This document shows positions 9,632-19,492 of a stretch of 36,709 nucleotides of DNA, piece by piece. Where the stretch lies: NCBI GenBank assembly GCA_013003075.1, contig JABDLJ010000024.1, positions 1-36,709 of the forward strand, read 5' to 3'. Position 1 is the first letter of the stretch. Every line of letters begins with the position of its first letter. Origin of the DNA: Paracoccaceae bacterium (GTDB lineage Bacteria > Pseudomonadota > Alphaproteobacteria > Rhodobacterales > Rhodobacteraceae). Under the pieces are notes generated by a model, which was not told the DNA's origin, searched no databases, and was given only the letters and a program-made list of their open reading frames with translations. A program made the position numbers and the translations under genes.

Positions 9632-10204
9632 TTAGGCCGACAGCTCCTTGACTGTCGCACCATAGCCGCCCTCGTCGAGATAGGCGGCTTCGGATTTCTG
9701 TGTCTGGCGCTGCAGCGCTTCGTTGCGATATGGGAAGCGGCCGAATTTTCGGATCACTTCGCGGTGCGCCTTGGCGTGCAGCAGGTTGCTTTTGCCATGC
9801 TGGGGCATCCGCGACTGGATCAGCCGGACCGAACGTTCCTGATCGGCAAGGCATTCGGAATGCATCAAGGGCATGTAGAAGAATTGCCGCGCCGGCTCGT
9901 CGATGCGCATGTCCCAGCCCTTGGCGATCGCCTGCTTGGCGGCCGCCTTGGCCAGAGTGTCAGAGAAAAAAGCCTTCTTGTCGCCGCGGAACATGTTGCG
10001 CGGGAACTGATCGGTCAGGATGATATAGGCCAGGGTGCCTGTGGGATAAGTGAGCCAGAGCGACAAGGCACCCTCGCAGGCTTGTTCCCAGGTCTTCTCG
10101 AACTCGGAGCGAACCTTTGCATCAAGCGCGTCGCCGCCCTGATACCAACCTTTCTCACCAACTTCGTCCAGCCAGAAAGCCAGCACGTCTTCGGGGCTCA
10201 TCAT
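9632..10204 (-). CDS. DUF924 family protein
   Basis: A 190-residue soluble, probably all-helical protein of the DUF924 family. Typical features are the N-terminal MSPEDVLAFWLDEVGEKGWY, then LILTDQFPRNMFRGDKKAF-like text (here IILTDQFPRNMFRG) and the later FYMPLMHSE and FGRFPYRNEAL stretches. The biochemical role of the family is not established to my knowledge. The ATG at 10204 is chosen because AAGAGGG lies about nine bases upstream and it matches the family N-terminus. A longer frame back to 10333 would run into the end of the MFS gene and encode a low-complexity, non-conserved segment. It lies downstream of the MFS gene on the same strand. Confidence 0.82.
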   Translation of the reverse strand: MMSPEDVLAFWLDEVGEKGWYQGGDALDAKVRSEFEKTWEQACEGALSLWLTYPTGTLAYIILTDQFPRNMFRGDKKAFFSDTLAKAAAKQAIAKGWDMRIDEPARQFFYMPLMHSECLADQERSVRLIQSRMPQHGKSNLLHAKAHREVIRKFGRFPYRNEALQRQTQKSEAAYLDEGGYGATVKELSA

Positions 10205-10277
10205 ACCAACAACCCTCTTACGCGTTTCCCCCATCGTTAAGAAAGCGTTAACCGGATTTTTTCGCAATTCAAGCATT

Positions 10278-11570
10278 TCAGTTGTCTCGTGTGGTTTGTT
10301 TGGTTTCTGTGGTTTCTGTGTCGGATTCGGCACTCATTGTTTCCGCCAGGTAGCCTTGCGCCGACTCCACAAGGATCGACGAGGGGCTGAGAGACACCGG
10401 CAGATAGGCAGAGTTCTCCTCGGTGGTCGCGGCATGCGGCGCGGTGGCCATCCGGTAGCCGGCGTAGCCCGCGATCGCGAGCATCAGCAGCCCGATGAAC
10501 ATCCAAAAGCCCTGCGGGCCGAACAGGTCCATGATCCAGCCGGTGGCAAGCGGGCCGGCGATGGCGCCGACGCCGTTCATGAAGATCAACCCGCCCGAGG
10601 CGGCCGCCATGTCGTCGGTATCAAGCATGTCGTTGGTGTAGGCCAGCGCCAGCGCGTAAAGCGGGTTCGACGTGCCACCGATGACGAAGGACACCGCCAG
10701 AAGGACGGCGAAGATGTCATCGAGAAGAAAGCCGACAACGCCGCCCGCCCCGCCGATGACCGCGACAATCAGGATCAGCTTGCGGCGGTCCATGCGGTCC
10801 GACAGCCAGCCAATGGGATATTGCAGCAGCAATCCCCCGATGTAGATCGCCGAGATGAAGGCCGAGATCTGCGGCACGCTAAGCCCCGTTTGGGTGCCAT
10901 AGACCGCCGCCATGCCGAACTGGGCCGAAAAGACGCCGCCCAGCAGGATGACCGATACGCAGCCCAGGGGCGAGACGCCGTAAAGCGCGCGCAGCGTCAT
11001 CGTCTTGACCGCTTCGAAGCGGGGCGTGGGGTTGATCGACAAAAGGATCGGCGCGAAGGAGATCGAGACCAGCACCGAGGGCACGACGAAAAGCACAAAG
11101 CCCGAGGGATCGCCCAGGACGATAAGGCCCTGGGCGGCGGTGATGCCGGCCATCTGGACGATCAGGTAAAGCGACAGCGCGCGGCCGCGGTTCTCGTTCT
11201 GCACCGCGTTGTTCAGCCAGCTTTCGGCGGTGACATAGACGCCCGAGAAGCAAAAGCCGATCAAGACGCGCAGGAACGTCCAGGCCCAGGGATCGGTGAT
11301 CGCGGGAAAAAGGATGATGATCGCCGAGATGAAAGAGCCAAGCGCGGCAAAGACCCGAACATGGCCGACGCGGCGGATCAGCTCTGGCGTCATGCGCGAG
11401 CCGCCCAGAAAGCCCAGAAAATAGCCCGACATGATGATCGACATCTGGAAGGTGGAAAAGCCCTCCAGGCTGCCGCGAATGCCCAGAAGCGTGCCCTGCA
11501 TGCCGTTGCCCAGCATCAGAAGCATCATCCCCAGAAGAAGCGCCCAAGTAGCTCCGAGAACTTTAAACAT
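10278..11570 (-). CDS. MFS transporter, YcaD-like
   Basis: A 430-residue inner-membrane transporter with about 12 membrane segments. The first half carries GGSRMTPELIRRVGHVRVFAALG after helix 2 and the second half GWLSDRMDRRKLIL, both typical MFS loop motifs between helices 2-3 and 8-9. The general pattern resembles the YcaD/UPF0226-like group of putative drug or metabolite exporters, but the substrate cannot be predicted. The last 50 or so residues are a polar, threonine- and glutamate-rich tail probably in the cytoplasm. The start has GGAGCAGG six bases upstream. It follows queA by 99 bases and precedes the DUF924 gene on the same strand. Confidence 0.82.
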   Translation of the reverse strand: MFKVLGATWALLLGMMLLMLGNGMQGTLLGIRGSLEGFSTFQMSIIMSGYFLGFLGGSRMTPELIRRVGHVRVFAALGSFISAIIILFPAITDPWAWTFLRVLIGFCFSGVYVTAESWLNNAVQNENRGRALSLYLIVQMAGITAAQGLIVLGDPSGFVLFVVPSVLVSISFAPILLSINPTPRFEAVKTMTLRALYGVSPLGCVSVILLGGVFSAQFGMAAVYGTQTGLSVPQISAFISAIYIGGLLLQYPIGWLSDRMDRRKLILIVAVIGGAGGVVGFLLDDIFAVLLAVSFVIGGTSNPLYALALAYTNDMLDTDDMAAASGGLIFMNGVGAIAGPLATGWIMDLFGPQGFWMFIGLLMLAIAGYAGYRMATAPHAATTEENSAYLPVSLSPSSILVESAQGYLAETMSAESDTETTETKQTTRDN

Positions 11571-11669
11571 CGCCTGCTCCGGCCGTTCGCGACCAAGCGA
11601 CGGCTCTTGCGTCCGCGTTACGCCTGCGAAAAGCGTCTGTCTACGAAAATCCGCACGTGCGCGGTCGGT

Positions 11670-12725
11670 TCACCGGTCCGGTATCAAAAGAGACGCATCT
11701 CCGTAGGAAAAGAAGCGGTATCCTGCCGATATGGCGTGGACATATATGGCGTCGATCCGCGCTTTGCCCATCAGCGCCGAGACCAGCATCAGAAGCGTGG
11801 ATTTTGGCAGGTGGAAATTGGTTATCAGGGCGTCGGTGACGTGGAATTTGAAGCCCGGCGTGATGAAGATGTCGGTCTCGCCGGTCCAGGGCGCGATCTT
11901 GCCGCTGGCCTGCGCTGCGCTTTCGATCAGGCGCAGGGCGGTGGTGCCGACCGGGATGATCCGCCCGCCCGCCGCCTGGGTCGCGGCGATCTGTGCGGCT
12001 GCGCCGGGAGTGATCTCGCCCCACTCGGCATGCATCTTGTGCTGTGCGGTATCGTCCACCTTGACCGGCAGGAACGTCCCTGCCCCGACATGCAGCGTGA
12101 CGTGGGTGATCTCGACCCCGCGCGCGGCAAGCGCCTCCATGAGCGGCACATCGAAATGCAGCGAGGCCGTCGGCGCCGCGACGGCGCCGGTACGGCGCGC
12201 CCAGATCGTCTGGTAATCCGTCCGGTCCTGCGCGTCGGCCTTGCGCCTGGCCTCGATATAGGGCGGCAGCGGCATCGCGCCGGCTTCGGAAAGCGCCGCG
12301 TCGAAGTCATCGCCCTTGAGGTTGAATTCCAGGATCCCCGCGCCGTCCGCCTTGCCCAGAAGCACCGCCGAAAGCCCGCTGGAAAAGCTTACGGTCTCGC
12401 CCTCGCGCAGTTTCTTGAGCGGTTTGACCAGCGCGCGCCAGTGGCCCTCGGGCGTTGGGTCCAGAAGCGTGACCTCGATCTTGGCCGCCGTTTGTCCCTG
12501 CGCGCCGCTCCGGCGCCGGGTGCCGGTCAGGCGCGCCGGCAGAACCTTGGTGTCATTCAGCACAAGCCGGTCGCCGGGCCGCAGGAAGGCGGGCAGATCA
12601 TGGACATGCGCATCGGTGATCGACGCGCCCTCGGCCACCAGCAGCCGCGCCGAGGACCGGGGCCGGGCCGGCCGGGTCGCAATCAGCTCTTCGGGCAGAT
12701 CGAAGTCGAAGTCGGACAGGCGCAA
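11670..12725 (-). CDS. queA: tRNA preQ1(34) S-adenosylmethionine ribosyltransferase-isomerase
   Basis: A 351-residue cytosolic enzyme that transfers the ribosyl part of S-adenosylmethionine to 7-aminomethyl-7-deazaguanine in tRNA, making epoxyqueuosine. The protein aligns by eye along its full length with E. coli Que[17 protein letters not shown] at the N-terminus, [61 protein letters not shown] and YRFFSYGDA at the end. No ATG fits. TTG 12725 matches the family start and follows GAAGAG; TTG 12740 would overlap the AsmA-like gene by 11 bases. It is probably cotranscribed and coupled with that gene. No other queuosine gene is in view. Confidence 0.95.
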   Translation of the reverse strand: MRLSDFDFDLPEELIATRPARPRSSARLLVAEGASITDAHVHDLPAFLRPGDRLVLNDTKVLPARLTGTRRRSGAQGQTAAKIEVTLLDPTPEGHWRALVKPLKKLREGETVSFSSGLSAVLLGKADGAGILEFNLKGDDFDAALSEAGAMPLPPYIEARRKADAQDRTDYQTIWARRTGAVAAPTASLHFDVPLMEALAARGVEITHVTLHVGAGTFLPVKVDDTAQHKMHAEWGEITPGAAAQIAATQAAGGRIIPVGTTALRLIESAAQASGKIAPWTGETDIFITPGFKFHVTDALITNFHLPKSTLLMLVSALMGKARIDAIYVHAISAGYRFFSYGDASLLIPDR

Positions 12726-12729
12726 GGGA

Positions 12730-15700
12730 TCACTCTTCAAGATTGGGCGGCGCGCTGCGGAAAATCTCGCGGAACATGCCGGGGGTCAGGATCGACAGCG
12801 GATTGACGGAAAGCCGCGGCGCATCGCTGGATCCCCGGATCCTGTAGTTGAACCCGAAAAGCCCTTCGCCTGGGCGACTGAAGATCTGCCCGATCCCGTT
12901 CAGAATATAGACCGGAGAGATCACGCCTTGCATATCCAGCTCTTTGGTCGCGATGTCATAAGTACCTTGCAACGATATGCCAAGCGAGGGGCCGACCGCG
13001 GCGCCCTGGTCGAGATAGAGCCGCTTCGAGGTCAGGCGAAAATCGGCCTCCATCGTCTCGAACGAGATGCCCGGCCCGTTCATCTCGTCGAGAAGGCCGA
13101 CAACCGAAATCGCATCCAGAAGCGCGGCCATCGCGGGCTGGTCACGCAGGCGCGCACGCCGGATGCGCAGGCGCCCGTCATAGCCCTCGGCCTCTTTGCG
13201 CGGCCGCAGGATCAGGTCCATCGTGCCGCCCGCCAGGGTCTTCAGAAATCCCGCATCGCGCGCCACCGCGCCGGCGCGTTCAGAGATGATCCGCACCGCG
13301 GTGCCTTGCGGCGTCGGCACCAGGCTGCCCTCGATGGGGGCACCGCCGTTCACCCTGGCCTTGAAGGTGCCATTGAGGCCGCCACCGGTCGTGACCTGCG
13401 CGCTGAACGGCGCAAGCGCGATCGTGTCGGTGATGATCAACCGGTCAAGGTCCAGCGACACCGGGCCGCCGCCGGAGGCGCCTTGCCGCTGTGCTGCCAG
13501 GTCGAGGTTGCGAATGTCCATCTCGCCGCCGATCACACGTACGCCGGGGCGCGCACCCGTGCCCTCGATGCGCACGGCCGCGTTCAGCCAGTTGCCCACC
13601 TCGAGCCGGGAAAACTCTACCGCGCCGAAACCGCCGCCGGCGCCGATCTCGACGTTGCCCTCGGCTTCCAGCCCGGGACCGGAGATCGCGAGCCGGTCGA
13701 TCGTGGCGGTCTTGCCAAGCTGACCGGTAATCGTCAGCGCCCCCGGGCTTTCGGCCGCTTTCGACCACCGCAGGCTTGGCACGGTCAGCCCGACGCCCTG
13801 CAAATCAGAGCGCAGTGAGAAAGCGATCGGCGCATCGCGGGTTACTTCAAGGTTCAACTCACCCACGCCGCGGCCCGACACCGTACCGGTGGGAAGCGGT
13901 ATTCCGAAGGTGTCGGTGAAGCGGTCCGAAAGCTCGACCTGGCCGCTGATGCGGCTGGTCGAGGCGCGCTCTGGTGTCAGCGGCTGGGTCCAGGCGATGT
14001 TCAGCGGCAACCCGTCCAACAGGATCGGGCCGGATATCGCCAGATCGCCTGTCACCAGATCGACCTGCAACTCGCGCGAGGACAGGGTGTAGCCCGGGAC
14101 AAGATCGGTGCTTGTGACATTGCGAAGCGTGCCGTTTGCCTCGTAGGCGACATCCGACAGGGGCGTGTTCTTCTTCAGCGCCACGTTGATATGGCCCTCG
14201 AGCTGCGCCCGCGCCTCGGCAAGATCGGGGCTTCGGCCGGTACGCTCGGAAATCCGGAACGGGCGGTTGCTCAAGACGGACAGGAGCGCCGTCAGGCTGC
14301 TGTCCGTCTTCAGGCGAATATCGCCGCGACCGGGCCGGGCATGGATATTCGCCACCTTGAAGGTCGAGCCCGCAAGATCGATCATGCCGCCTTCGGCTGC
14401 CGCGACCTGCCCCTGGTGCAGGGTCAGCGAAAAGCCATCGTCCCAGATCGCCGACTGCCCGTGCCCGCCGGTAATCGGCGGCAAATTCGGCAAAAACCGC
14501 GCCTCGGCATTCTGGAAATCGTACGAGAGCCCATAGCGCGGCGGTGTGCCGGGGCCGAGGCGCAACGCGGCGTGGATATTCGAGATCTCGCCTGCAAGCA
14601 CGTTGCGCGCCACCCATTCGCGGGTCTTGGGGCCAAGCGCCGGCGGCCAAAGCTGCATCAGCCGTTCGGGTGTCAGGCTGGGCGCCTGCGCATCGAGCGC
14701 AAGGCTCCAGCCGCCCTCGTCCGCGGCGATGCGCCCGCCCGCCAGATACCGGCGTGGCCCGTCCGCCAGCGCGATCTGGCCGATCTCAAGCTGGAACGGC
14801 GCCAGCTGCATCCGGACATCGGCGGTGGCCTTGTCGAATGTAAGCGCGCCCGCGAACAACCCCTCGGGCGCAACCGCGATCTGGGGAAACTCCAGCTGCG
14901 CGACAAGCGCCTCGGGCAAGCCATCGTCGAAGTCCCGCAGGTATGCATGGCCCTCACCCTCCACGCGAAGCTGGTCGCTTTGAACGGTGACCTGGCTGAA
15001 TTCGATCCGCTGCTCGGCAGGATCGAAGGTGAGGTAGATCTGACCCGAATTGAACGCGATCGGCTGGCTTTTCGGCGTGGGTTGCAGGGCGCCCTGCCCG
15101 ATCTCCAGCGTGGCGGCGAATTGCTCGACCATGCCTTCGGCATCGACGCTTGCGCGCATCGCGCCCGAAATTTCCGCGTCGATCACGCCAAGATAGGACA
15201 GGACCGGCGATTGCAGCGCGATATCCTGTGCGGCCGCCCCGCTGAGTGTCGCGCCGATGCTCGCGCCGTCGCCATCCTTGGGCCGGGTCAGCGAAAGCTG
15301 CATTTGCGCCAGATCCTCGGTGCCGTTGAAGACATCCGTGAAGACGTTGATCGAGATACGCTCGGCGGTGTTGCTGAGCGTCAGCCGCCCGCCGGTGGCC
15401 TGCCAAAGCCGGTCGCTGCGCGCGTCCTCCAGCGTGATCGTCAGATCGCGCAGCTGGATTTCCTCGATGGCGGCAAGACGGGGGGTCTGGAAAGCGGTGT
15501 CGAGCTGCTCCAGCAGCCCTGCAAGCGTTGCCTCCTGCGCCGTGCCGGACCCGAAAGCCAGGCTGAACTGGCCTTGCTCGTCGCGCCGGACGGTGATCTG
15601 CGCGCCGGCGACCCGCAGCGCAGAGGCCGTCAGCTGCCCGCGCAGAAGCGCATCGAGCGACAGCCCCGCCCCGACCTCGTTGAGCTGCGCGAGGCTTGCA

Positions 15701-16002
15701 CCGCCAGGATCGCGCAGCTCGACATTGCGCAGCAAGAGCCGCGGCCGCCCCTGCGGGTCGACCTGCAACTGAACGCTTCTGATCTGCAGATCCGTCTGGC
15801 CGAGCCCGGCACTGAGGCGGCGTTCGATCTGGCTTGTGACCCAGCCCGGCGCCTCAAGAACGCGGCCCGTGAAAGACAGGCCGGCAAAGATCATGAAGAC
15901 GCCCAGAAGCGCGATCCAGGCCACCATCATCAGCCCGATCCGGCCGCGCCGGCGGCGGCGCAGGTTGCGCTTGGGTGATATCGCTTTGTCGCTGTCGGCC
16001 AC
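12730..16002 (-). CDS. Large AsmA-like (YhdP/DUF3971 type) envelope protein
   Basis: A 1090-residue protein with a basic N-terminus (RRRRRGR), one membrane anchor at about residues 23-45 and a very long beta-rich periplasmic part. Middle and C-terminal segments look like DUF3971 and the AsmA C-terminal domain, for example [26 protein letters not shown] repeats and [14 protein letters not shown] near the end. Proteins of this YhdP/TamB/AsmA superfamily form long hydrophobic grooves thought to carry phospholipid between inner and outer membranes; that role is family knowledge, not shown here. The start is GTG with only a weak binding site. It is divergent from the peroxiredoxin gene and directly upstream of queA. 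Confidence 0.85.
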   Translation of the reverse strand: MADSDKAISPKRNLRRRRRGRIGLMMVAWIALLGVFMIFAGLSFTGRVLEAPGWVTSQIERRLSAGLGQTDLQIRSVQLQVDPQGRPRLLLRNVELRDPGGASLAQLNEVGAGLSLDALLRGQLTASALRVAGAQITVRRDEQGQFSLAFGSGTAQEATLAGLLEQLDTAFQTPRLAAIEEIQLRDLTITLEDARSDRLWQATGGRLTLSNTAERISINVFTDVFNGTEDLAQMQLSLTRPKDGDGASIGATLSGAAAQDIALQSPVLSYLGVIDAEISGAMRASVDAEGMVEQFAATLEIGQGALQPTPKSQPIAFNSGQIYLTFDPAEQRIEFSQVTVQSDQLRVEGEGHAYLRDFDDGLPEALVAQLEFPQIAVAPEGLFAGALTFDKATADVRMQLAPFQLEIGQIALADGPRRYLAGGRIAADEGGWSLALDAQAPSLTPERLMQLWPPALGPKTREWVARNVLAGEISNIHAALRLGPGTPPRYGLSYDFQNAEARFLPNLPPITGGHGQSAIWDDGFSLTLHQGQVAAAEGGMIDLAGSTFKVANIHARPGRGDIRLKTDSSLTALLSVLSNRPFRISERTGRSPDLAEARAQLEGHINVALKKNTPLSDVAYEANGTLRNVTSTDLVPGYTLSSRELQVDLVTGDLAISGPILLDGLPLNIAWTQPLTPERASTSRISGQVELSDRFTDTFGIPLPTGTVSGRGVGELNLEVTRDAPIAFSLRSDLQGVGLTVPSLRWSKAAESPGALTITGQLGKTATIDRLAISGPGLEAEGNVEIGAGGGFGAVEFSRLEVGNWLNAAVRIEGTGARPGVRVIGGEMDIRNLDLAAQRQGASGGGPVSLDLDRLIITDTIALAPFSAQVTTGGGLNGTFKARVNGGAPIEGSLVPTPQGTAVRIISERAGAVARDAGFLKTLAGGTMDLILRPRKEAEGYDGRLRIRRARLRDQPAMAALLDAISVVGLLDEMNGPGISFETMEADFRLTSKRLYLDQGAAVGPSLGISLQGTYDIATKELDMQGVISPVYILNGIGQIFSRPGEGLFGFNYRIRGSSDAPRLSVNPLSILTPGMFREIFRSAPPNLEE

Positions 16003-16118
16003 TGCTTCGGGGCTCTTTCCTGCCGCTTGGCCGGCCCGTCTTCGGTCCGGCGCTTTATCTTTGCCGGTTTCACCCTAAAACGAAACAGGAAACACGATCA
16101 CATCACAAAGAGGTTCCA

Positions 16119-16580
16119 ATGCTGGACACTGGCGATACCGCACCCGATTTTACCCTGCCCCGCGACGGGGGCGACACCGTCACGTTATCGGCGCTGAAGC
16201 CAAGGGCGGCCGTTTTGTACTTCTACCCGCGCGACGACACCTCGGGCTGCACCCGCGAAGCGGTCGATTTCACCGCTCACCTGCCCGCCTTCGAGGCCGC
16301 CGGCGCGGTCGTTATCGGTATCTCGAAAGATACCGTGGCAAAGCACGACAAGTTCCGCGACAAGCACGACCTGGGTGTGATCCTGGCCTCGGACGCAGAC
16401 AGCGACGTCTGCGAGCGCTACGGCACCTGGTTCGAAAAACAGATGTACGGCAAGACCTACATGGGCATCGAGCGCAGCACGTTCCTGATTGACGGATCGG
16501 GCAAGATTGTGGCGGTCTGGCGCAAGGTGAAGGTGCCGGGCCACGCCGATGCTGTGCTGAAGGCCACCCAGGCGCTATGA
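16119..16580 (+). CDS. bcp: Thioredoxin-dependent thiol peroxidase (BCP/PrxQ)
   Basis: A 153-residue cytosolic peroxiredoxin that reduces hydrogen peroxide and organic hydroperoxides using thioredoxin. The peroxidatic cysteine is in YPRDDTSGCTREA, with the usual Thr four residues before. The second cysteine of E. coli BCP (five residues on) is absent. Instead a cysteine occurs in SDADSDVCERYGTW, the position used as resolving cysteine in the alpha3-type atypical 2-Cys PrxQ enzymes. The ATG at 16119 has AAGAGG five bases upstream. Its stop overlaps the start of the next gene (ATGA), indicating coupling to the DUF455 protein. Confidence 0.93.
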   Translation: MLDTGDTAPDFTLPRDGGDTVTLSALKPRAAVLYFYPRDDTSGCTREAVDFTAHLPAFEAAGAVVIGISKDTVAKHDKFRDKHDLGVILASDADSDVCERYGTWFEKQMYGKTYMGIERSTFLIDGSGKIVAVWRKVKVPGHADAVLKATQAL

Positions 16581-17392
16581 GCCCAAAGCCCCTTGCCGAG
16601 ATGGCCGCCGAGGTCCTGGCCACGCCGGGCGGGCGCGAAAAGACCGCCCTGTCGCGGCGTCATGCCGCCGCCTGGTTCGCCGCCCGCCGGGATGGCGCCC
16701 TGCCGCAGGTCGGCTTGGCCCGTGCGCCCGATCACCCCGCCCGGCCCGAAGCGCCGCAACTGGTCGACCCGCGCGATGTGCCGCGCCGCAAGCCCGGCAC
16801 GCCGCAGGGGCGTATCGCGATCCTGCATGCGGTGGCGCATATCGAGCTGAACGCCGTGGACCTGCACTGGGACATCATCGCGCGGTTTGCGCATGTTCCG
16901 ATGCCGCCGGGCTTTTACGACGACTGGGTGAAGGCGGCCGATGAAGAATCAAAGCATTTCAATCTTATGGCGGACTGTCTTGAAGCTAAGGACAGCTTTT
17001 ATGGTGCCCTTGCGGCCCATGCGGGCATGTGGCGCGCGGCGTCCGATACACGCGACGATCTGATGGCGCGGCTGGCAATCGTGCCCATGGTGCTGGAGGC
17101 GCGCGGGCTTGATGTGACACCGGGAATGATCGCGCTGTTCCAAAAGGCAGGCGAGACCGGCGCGGTAGCGGCGCTAGAGACGATCTATGCCGAGGAGGTC
17201 GGCCATGTCGCCTATGGGTCGAAGTGGTTTCACTTCCTCTGCGGACGGGAAGACCTCGATCCAAAGGAGGTGTTTCACGGCCTCGTCCGCCGCTATTTCC
17301 CGGGCGGGCTCAAGCCGCCTTTCAACGACGAAAAGCGCGCCGAGGCCGGACTGCCGCTCGATTTTTACTGGCCGATGGCGCAGGGCAATTGA
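16577..17392 (+). CDS. DUF455 family ferritin-like protein
   Basis: A 271-residue soluble protein of the DUF455 family, a ferritin-like four-helix fold. Likely metal ligands appear as HAVAHIELNAVDLHWD, AADEESKHFNLM, an E in PMVLEARGLD and IYAEEVGHVAYG, the repeated E/ExxH layout of carboxylate-bridged di-iron proteins. The enzymatic reaction is not known; some relatives are compared with the tRNA hydroxylase MiaE. Its start codon overlaps the peroxiredoxin stop by four bases, so the two are made together, which suggests a link to oxygen or peroxide chemistry. That link is inference. The following M23 gene is separated by 187 bases and may have its own promoter. Confidence 0.82.
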   Translation: MSPKPLAEMAAEVLATPGGREKTALSRRHAAAWFAARRDGALPQVGLARAPDHPARPEAPQLVDPRDVPRRKPGTPQGRIAILHAVAHIELNAVDLHWDIIARFAHVPMPPGFYDDWVKAADEESKHFNLMADCLEAKDSFYGALAAHAGMWRAASDTRDDLMARLAIVPMVLEARGLDVTPGMIALFQKAGETGAVAALETIYAEEVGHVAYGSKWFHFLCGREDLDPKEVFHGLVRRYFPGGLKPPFNDEKRAEAGLPLDFYWPMAQGN

Positions 17393-17579
17393 CCTGCAAT
17401 TCATCCGGGCAGGCGAAATCTTGCCGACGTTGTCACTCATGGCGCAATGATGCCCACATTTTGCCCAAAACTGTTGCTCTAAAACCTCATGAAAGGTAGG
17501 ACAATCTAAGTCTGATCCTTGGGGAGAGGTCCTGCGGTCGCGGGACGGGGTTTCAGGCATAAAACTGGGACGGTGGACT

Positions 17580-18914
17580 TTGGGACTGAAACAGAAACTG
17601 AATACGCTCATCGCGCGCAACCTTCCGGAACAGCGGCTATTTTTGCGCTCGGATACCGAAACCCGCTTCGTGCGGCTCAGCCCGAAAACGCAACTCATCG
17701 CCCTGTCGGGCAGTGCCCTGGTTCTGGGCTGGACGATCATCGCGTCCGCGATCCTTCTGATGGACACGCTGGGCGCCGGCAACTACCGCGAACAGGCCGA
17801 GCGCGAGCAGCGCCTTTATGAGCAGCGGCTGAACGCGCTGGCGGCCGAACGCGACACCCGCGCCGAGGAAGCCCACCAGGCCTATCTTCGGTTCGCGATT
17901 GCGCTGGATGAAGTCTCGGCGATGCAGTCGCGGCTTTTGGCCTCTGAAGAGCGCCGCAAGGAACTTGAGACCGGCATCGGCGTGATGCAGGCGACCCTCA
18001 GCCGCACCATGCAGGACCGCGACGGGGCCCGCGAGGAAATCACCCGACTGGCCGCCCTTCTGGCGGACAGCGAAGCGTCAGAAGCACCAGAGCTTGCCCG
18101 GATCGACGAGATGAGCGACACGCTCGATTTCCTCGTGGCCGCCCTGTCCGGCGCCGCCGCCGAGCGCGACGAGATTGCCGAGCGCGTGCAAGGCTCGGAC
18201 AGCGTGATTGCCGAGCTGGAGCTTGACCGCAAGCTGCTCGAAGAGCGCAACGACCGGATTTTCCATCAGCTTGAAGAGGCCGTCGCGGTATCGCTTGAGC
18301 CTCTGGACGACATGTTTCGCGAGGCCGGGCTTCCGGCCGACAGTATCATCGAGACGATCCGCCGCGGCTATTCCGGCCAGGGTGGTCCGCTGACGCCGAT
18401 CACCTTTTCGACCAAGGGCGAGCCGCCCTCGCCCGAACAGATGCGCGCGAACACCATTCTGGAGCGGCTCGATGCGCTCAATCTCTATCGCATCGCCGTG
18501 CAGAAAACGCCGTTCGCCGAACCGGTGAAGGGCGCCTTTCGCTATACAAGCGGATATGGCAAACGGCGCGATCCCAAGACCGGCGGCACCCGGATGCACA
18601 AAGGCGCCGATTTCGCCGGCTCGCGCGGCACGCCGATCTACTCGACCGCGGACGGTGTTGTGGTCCATGCCAGCCGCTCGTCAGGATATGGTAACCTTAT
18701 CAAGATAAAGCATGAATTTGGGATCGAGACCCGATATGCCCACCTGTCGAAAATTCGCGTCACGGTCGGCCAAAGAGTCTCGCGTGGGGAGAGGATCGGT
18801 GATATGGGAAACACTGGCCGGTCTACCGGCACCCATCTTCACTACGAAGTGCGCATAGGCGGCAATGCCGTCAACCCGATGACCTATATCAAGGCAGCGA
18901 GAGATGTTTTCTAA
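17580..18914 (+). CDS. Membrane-anchored M23 metallopeptidase with coiled coil (LmdC-like)
   Basis: A 444-residue peptidoglycan endopeptidase candidate. Residues 1-37 form a basic cytoplasmic tail, 38-62 a membrane segment, about 66-235 a long charged coiled coil, and about 315-440 an M23/LytM domain. The zinc ligands are intact: H340 and D344 (HKGAD) and H421, with active-site H388 and H419 (HLH), so it should be catalytic. Only a TTG start fits, preceded by GGGACGGTGG. The bactofilin gene overlaps its last 11 bases. In stalked alphaproteobacteria an M23 peptidase of this build (LmdC) binds a bactofilin through its cytoplasmic tail; the same partnership is likely here but not proven. Confidence 0.9.
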   Translation: MGLKQKLNTLIARNLPEQRLFLRSDTETRFVRLSPKTQLIALSGSALVLGWTIIASAILLMDTLGAGNYREQAEREQRLYEQRLNALAAERDTRAEEAHQAYLRFAIALDEVSAMQSRLLASEERRKELETGIGVMQATLSRTMQDRDGAREEITRLAALLADSEASEAPELARIDEMSDTLDFLVAALSGAAAERDEIAERVQGSDSVIAELELDRKLLEERNDRIFHQLEEAVAVSLEPLDDMFREAGLPADSIIETIRRGYSGQGGPLTPITFSTKGEPPSPEQMRANTILERLDALNLYRIAVQKTPFAEPVKGAFRYTSGYGKRRDPKTGGTRMHKGADFAGSRGTPIYSTADGVVVHASRSSGYGNLIKIKHEFGIETRYAHLSKIRVTVGQRVSRGERIGDMGNTGRSTGTHLHYEVRIGGNAVNPMTYIKAARDVF

Positions 18915-19419
18915 AAGCAGAGTGAATGAGACTGGCGCCACCCAAGACGCAAGCTCGGACAAAGGAAAAGAAAAGGCACCTGAGGCAATGAATACAAAAC
19001 CAAGCAGCGACTATTCTCCGTCTTCCTCCTCGACCCCAAAGGCGAAGCCGCCCGCATCCGTTCTGTCCTCGGACCTGAACATCAAGGGCAACGTGAAGAC
19101 CTCGGGCGACATCCAGATCGAAGGCATGATTGAGGGCGATATCCGCGCTCATTTGCTGACGGTCGGCGAAGGTGCCACGGTCAAGGGTGAGTGCATGGCC
19201 GACGACGTCATCGTGAATGGCCGGATCATTGGGCGTGTGCGCGGCCTGAAGGTGCGCCTGACCGCCACGGCGCGGGTCGAGGGCGACATCATCCACAAGA
19301 CGATCGCCATCGAGTCGGGTGCCCACTTCGAAGGTTCGGTGCAACGCCAGGAAGACCCGCTTTCGACCGGCGGCCCGGCAAAATCGATGCCCAAGCCGGC
19401 TGACGCGAAACCCGCCTGA
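18904..19419 (+). CDS. Bactofilin
   Basis: A 171-residue polymer-forming cytoskeletal protein. Residues 53-148 make up the bactofilin beta-helix, beginning SSDLNIKGNVKTSGDIQIEG and continuing with repeated G-x-I/V rungs (GDIRAHLLTVGEGATVKGE, NGRIIGRVRG, VEGDIIHKTIAIE). The first 50 residues are polar, serine- and lysine-rich, and probably disordered; the tail after 150 is also disordered. Bactofilins form non-polar filaments at the membrane and position cell-wall enzymes. It overlaps the 3' end of the M23 peptidase gene by 11 bases, with GCGAGAG just before its ATG. A strong terminator follows 24 bases after the stop, so it ends the operon. Confidence 0.92.
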   Translation: MFSKSRVNETGATQDASSDKGKEKAPEAMNTKPSSDYSPSSSSTPKAKPPASVLSSDLNIKGNVKTSGDIQIEGMIEGDIRAHLLTVGEGATVKGECMADDVIVNGRIIGRVRGLKVRLTATARVEGDIIHKTIAIESGAHFEGSVQRQEDPLSTGGPAKSMPKPADAKPA

Positions 19420-19443
19420 AGCCAGCCTGACCGATTGCGAAGG

Positions 19444-19471
19444 CGCCGCGGACCCGGTCTGCGGCGTTTTT
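19444..19471 (+). terminator. Intrinsic terminator after bactofilin
   Basis: A 10-bp stem (CGCCGCGGAC with GTCTGCGGCG, one G-T pair) and a CCG loop occupy 19444-19466, directly followed by five T. It begins 24 bases after the bactofilin stop. Read on the other strand there is no T run after the stem, so it mainly serves the plus strand and separates the two convergent operons. Confidence 0.88.
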
Positions 19472-19492
19472 CTTTGCCGGGCAGTCGCTGCG

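Noticed and set aside
10296..12806. 836-codon plus-strand open frame opposite the MFS transporter and queA
   Set aside because: Both minus-strand genes are recognised families. The plus-strand product is low-complexity Arg/Asp/His-rich text with no family features.
14191..15978. 595-codon plus-strand open frame inside the AsmA-like gene
   Set aside because: It is a shadow of the AsmA-like gene, with no start context and antisense-like composition.
17529..17546. GTCCTGCG/CGCGGGAC hairpin before the M23 gene, considered as a terminator of the DUF455 gene
   Set aside because: The loop would be only two bases and there is no T run after it; it also overlaps the leader of the next gene.
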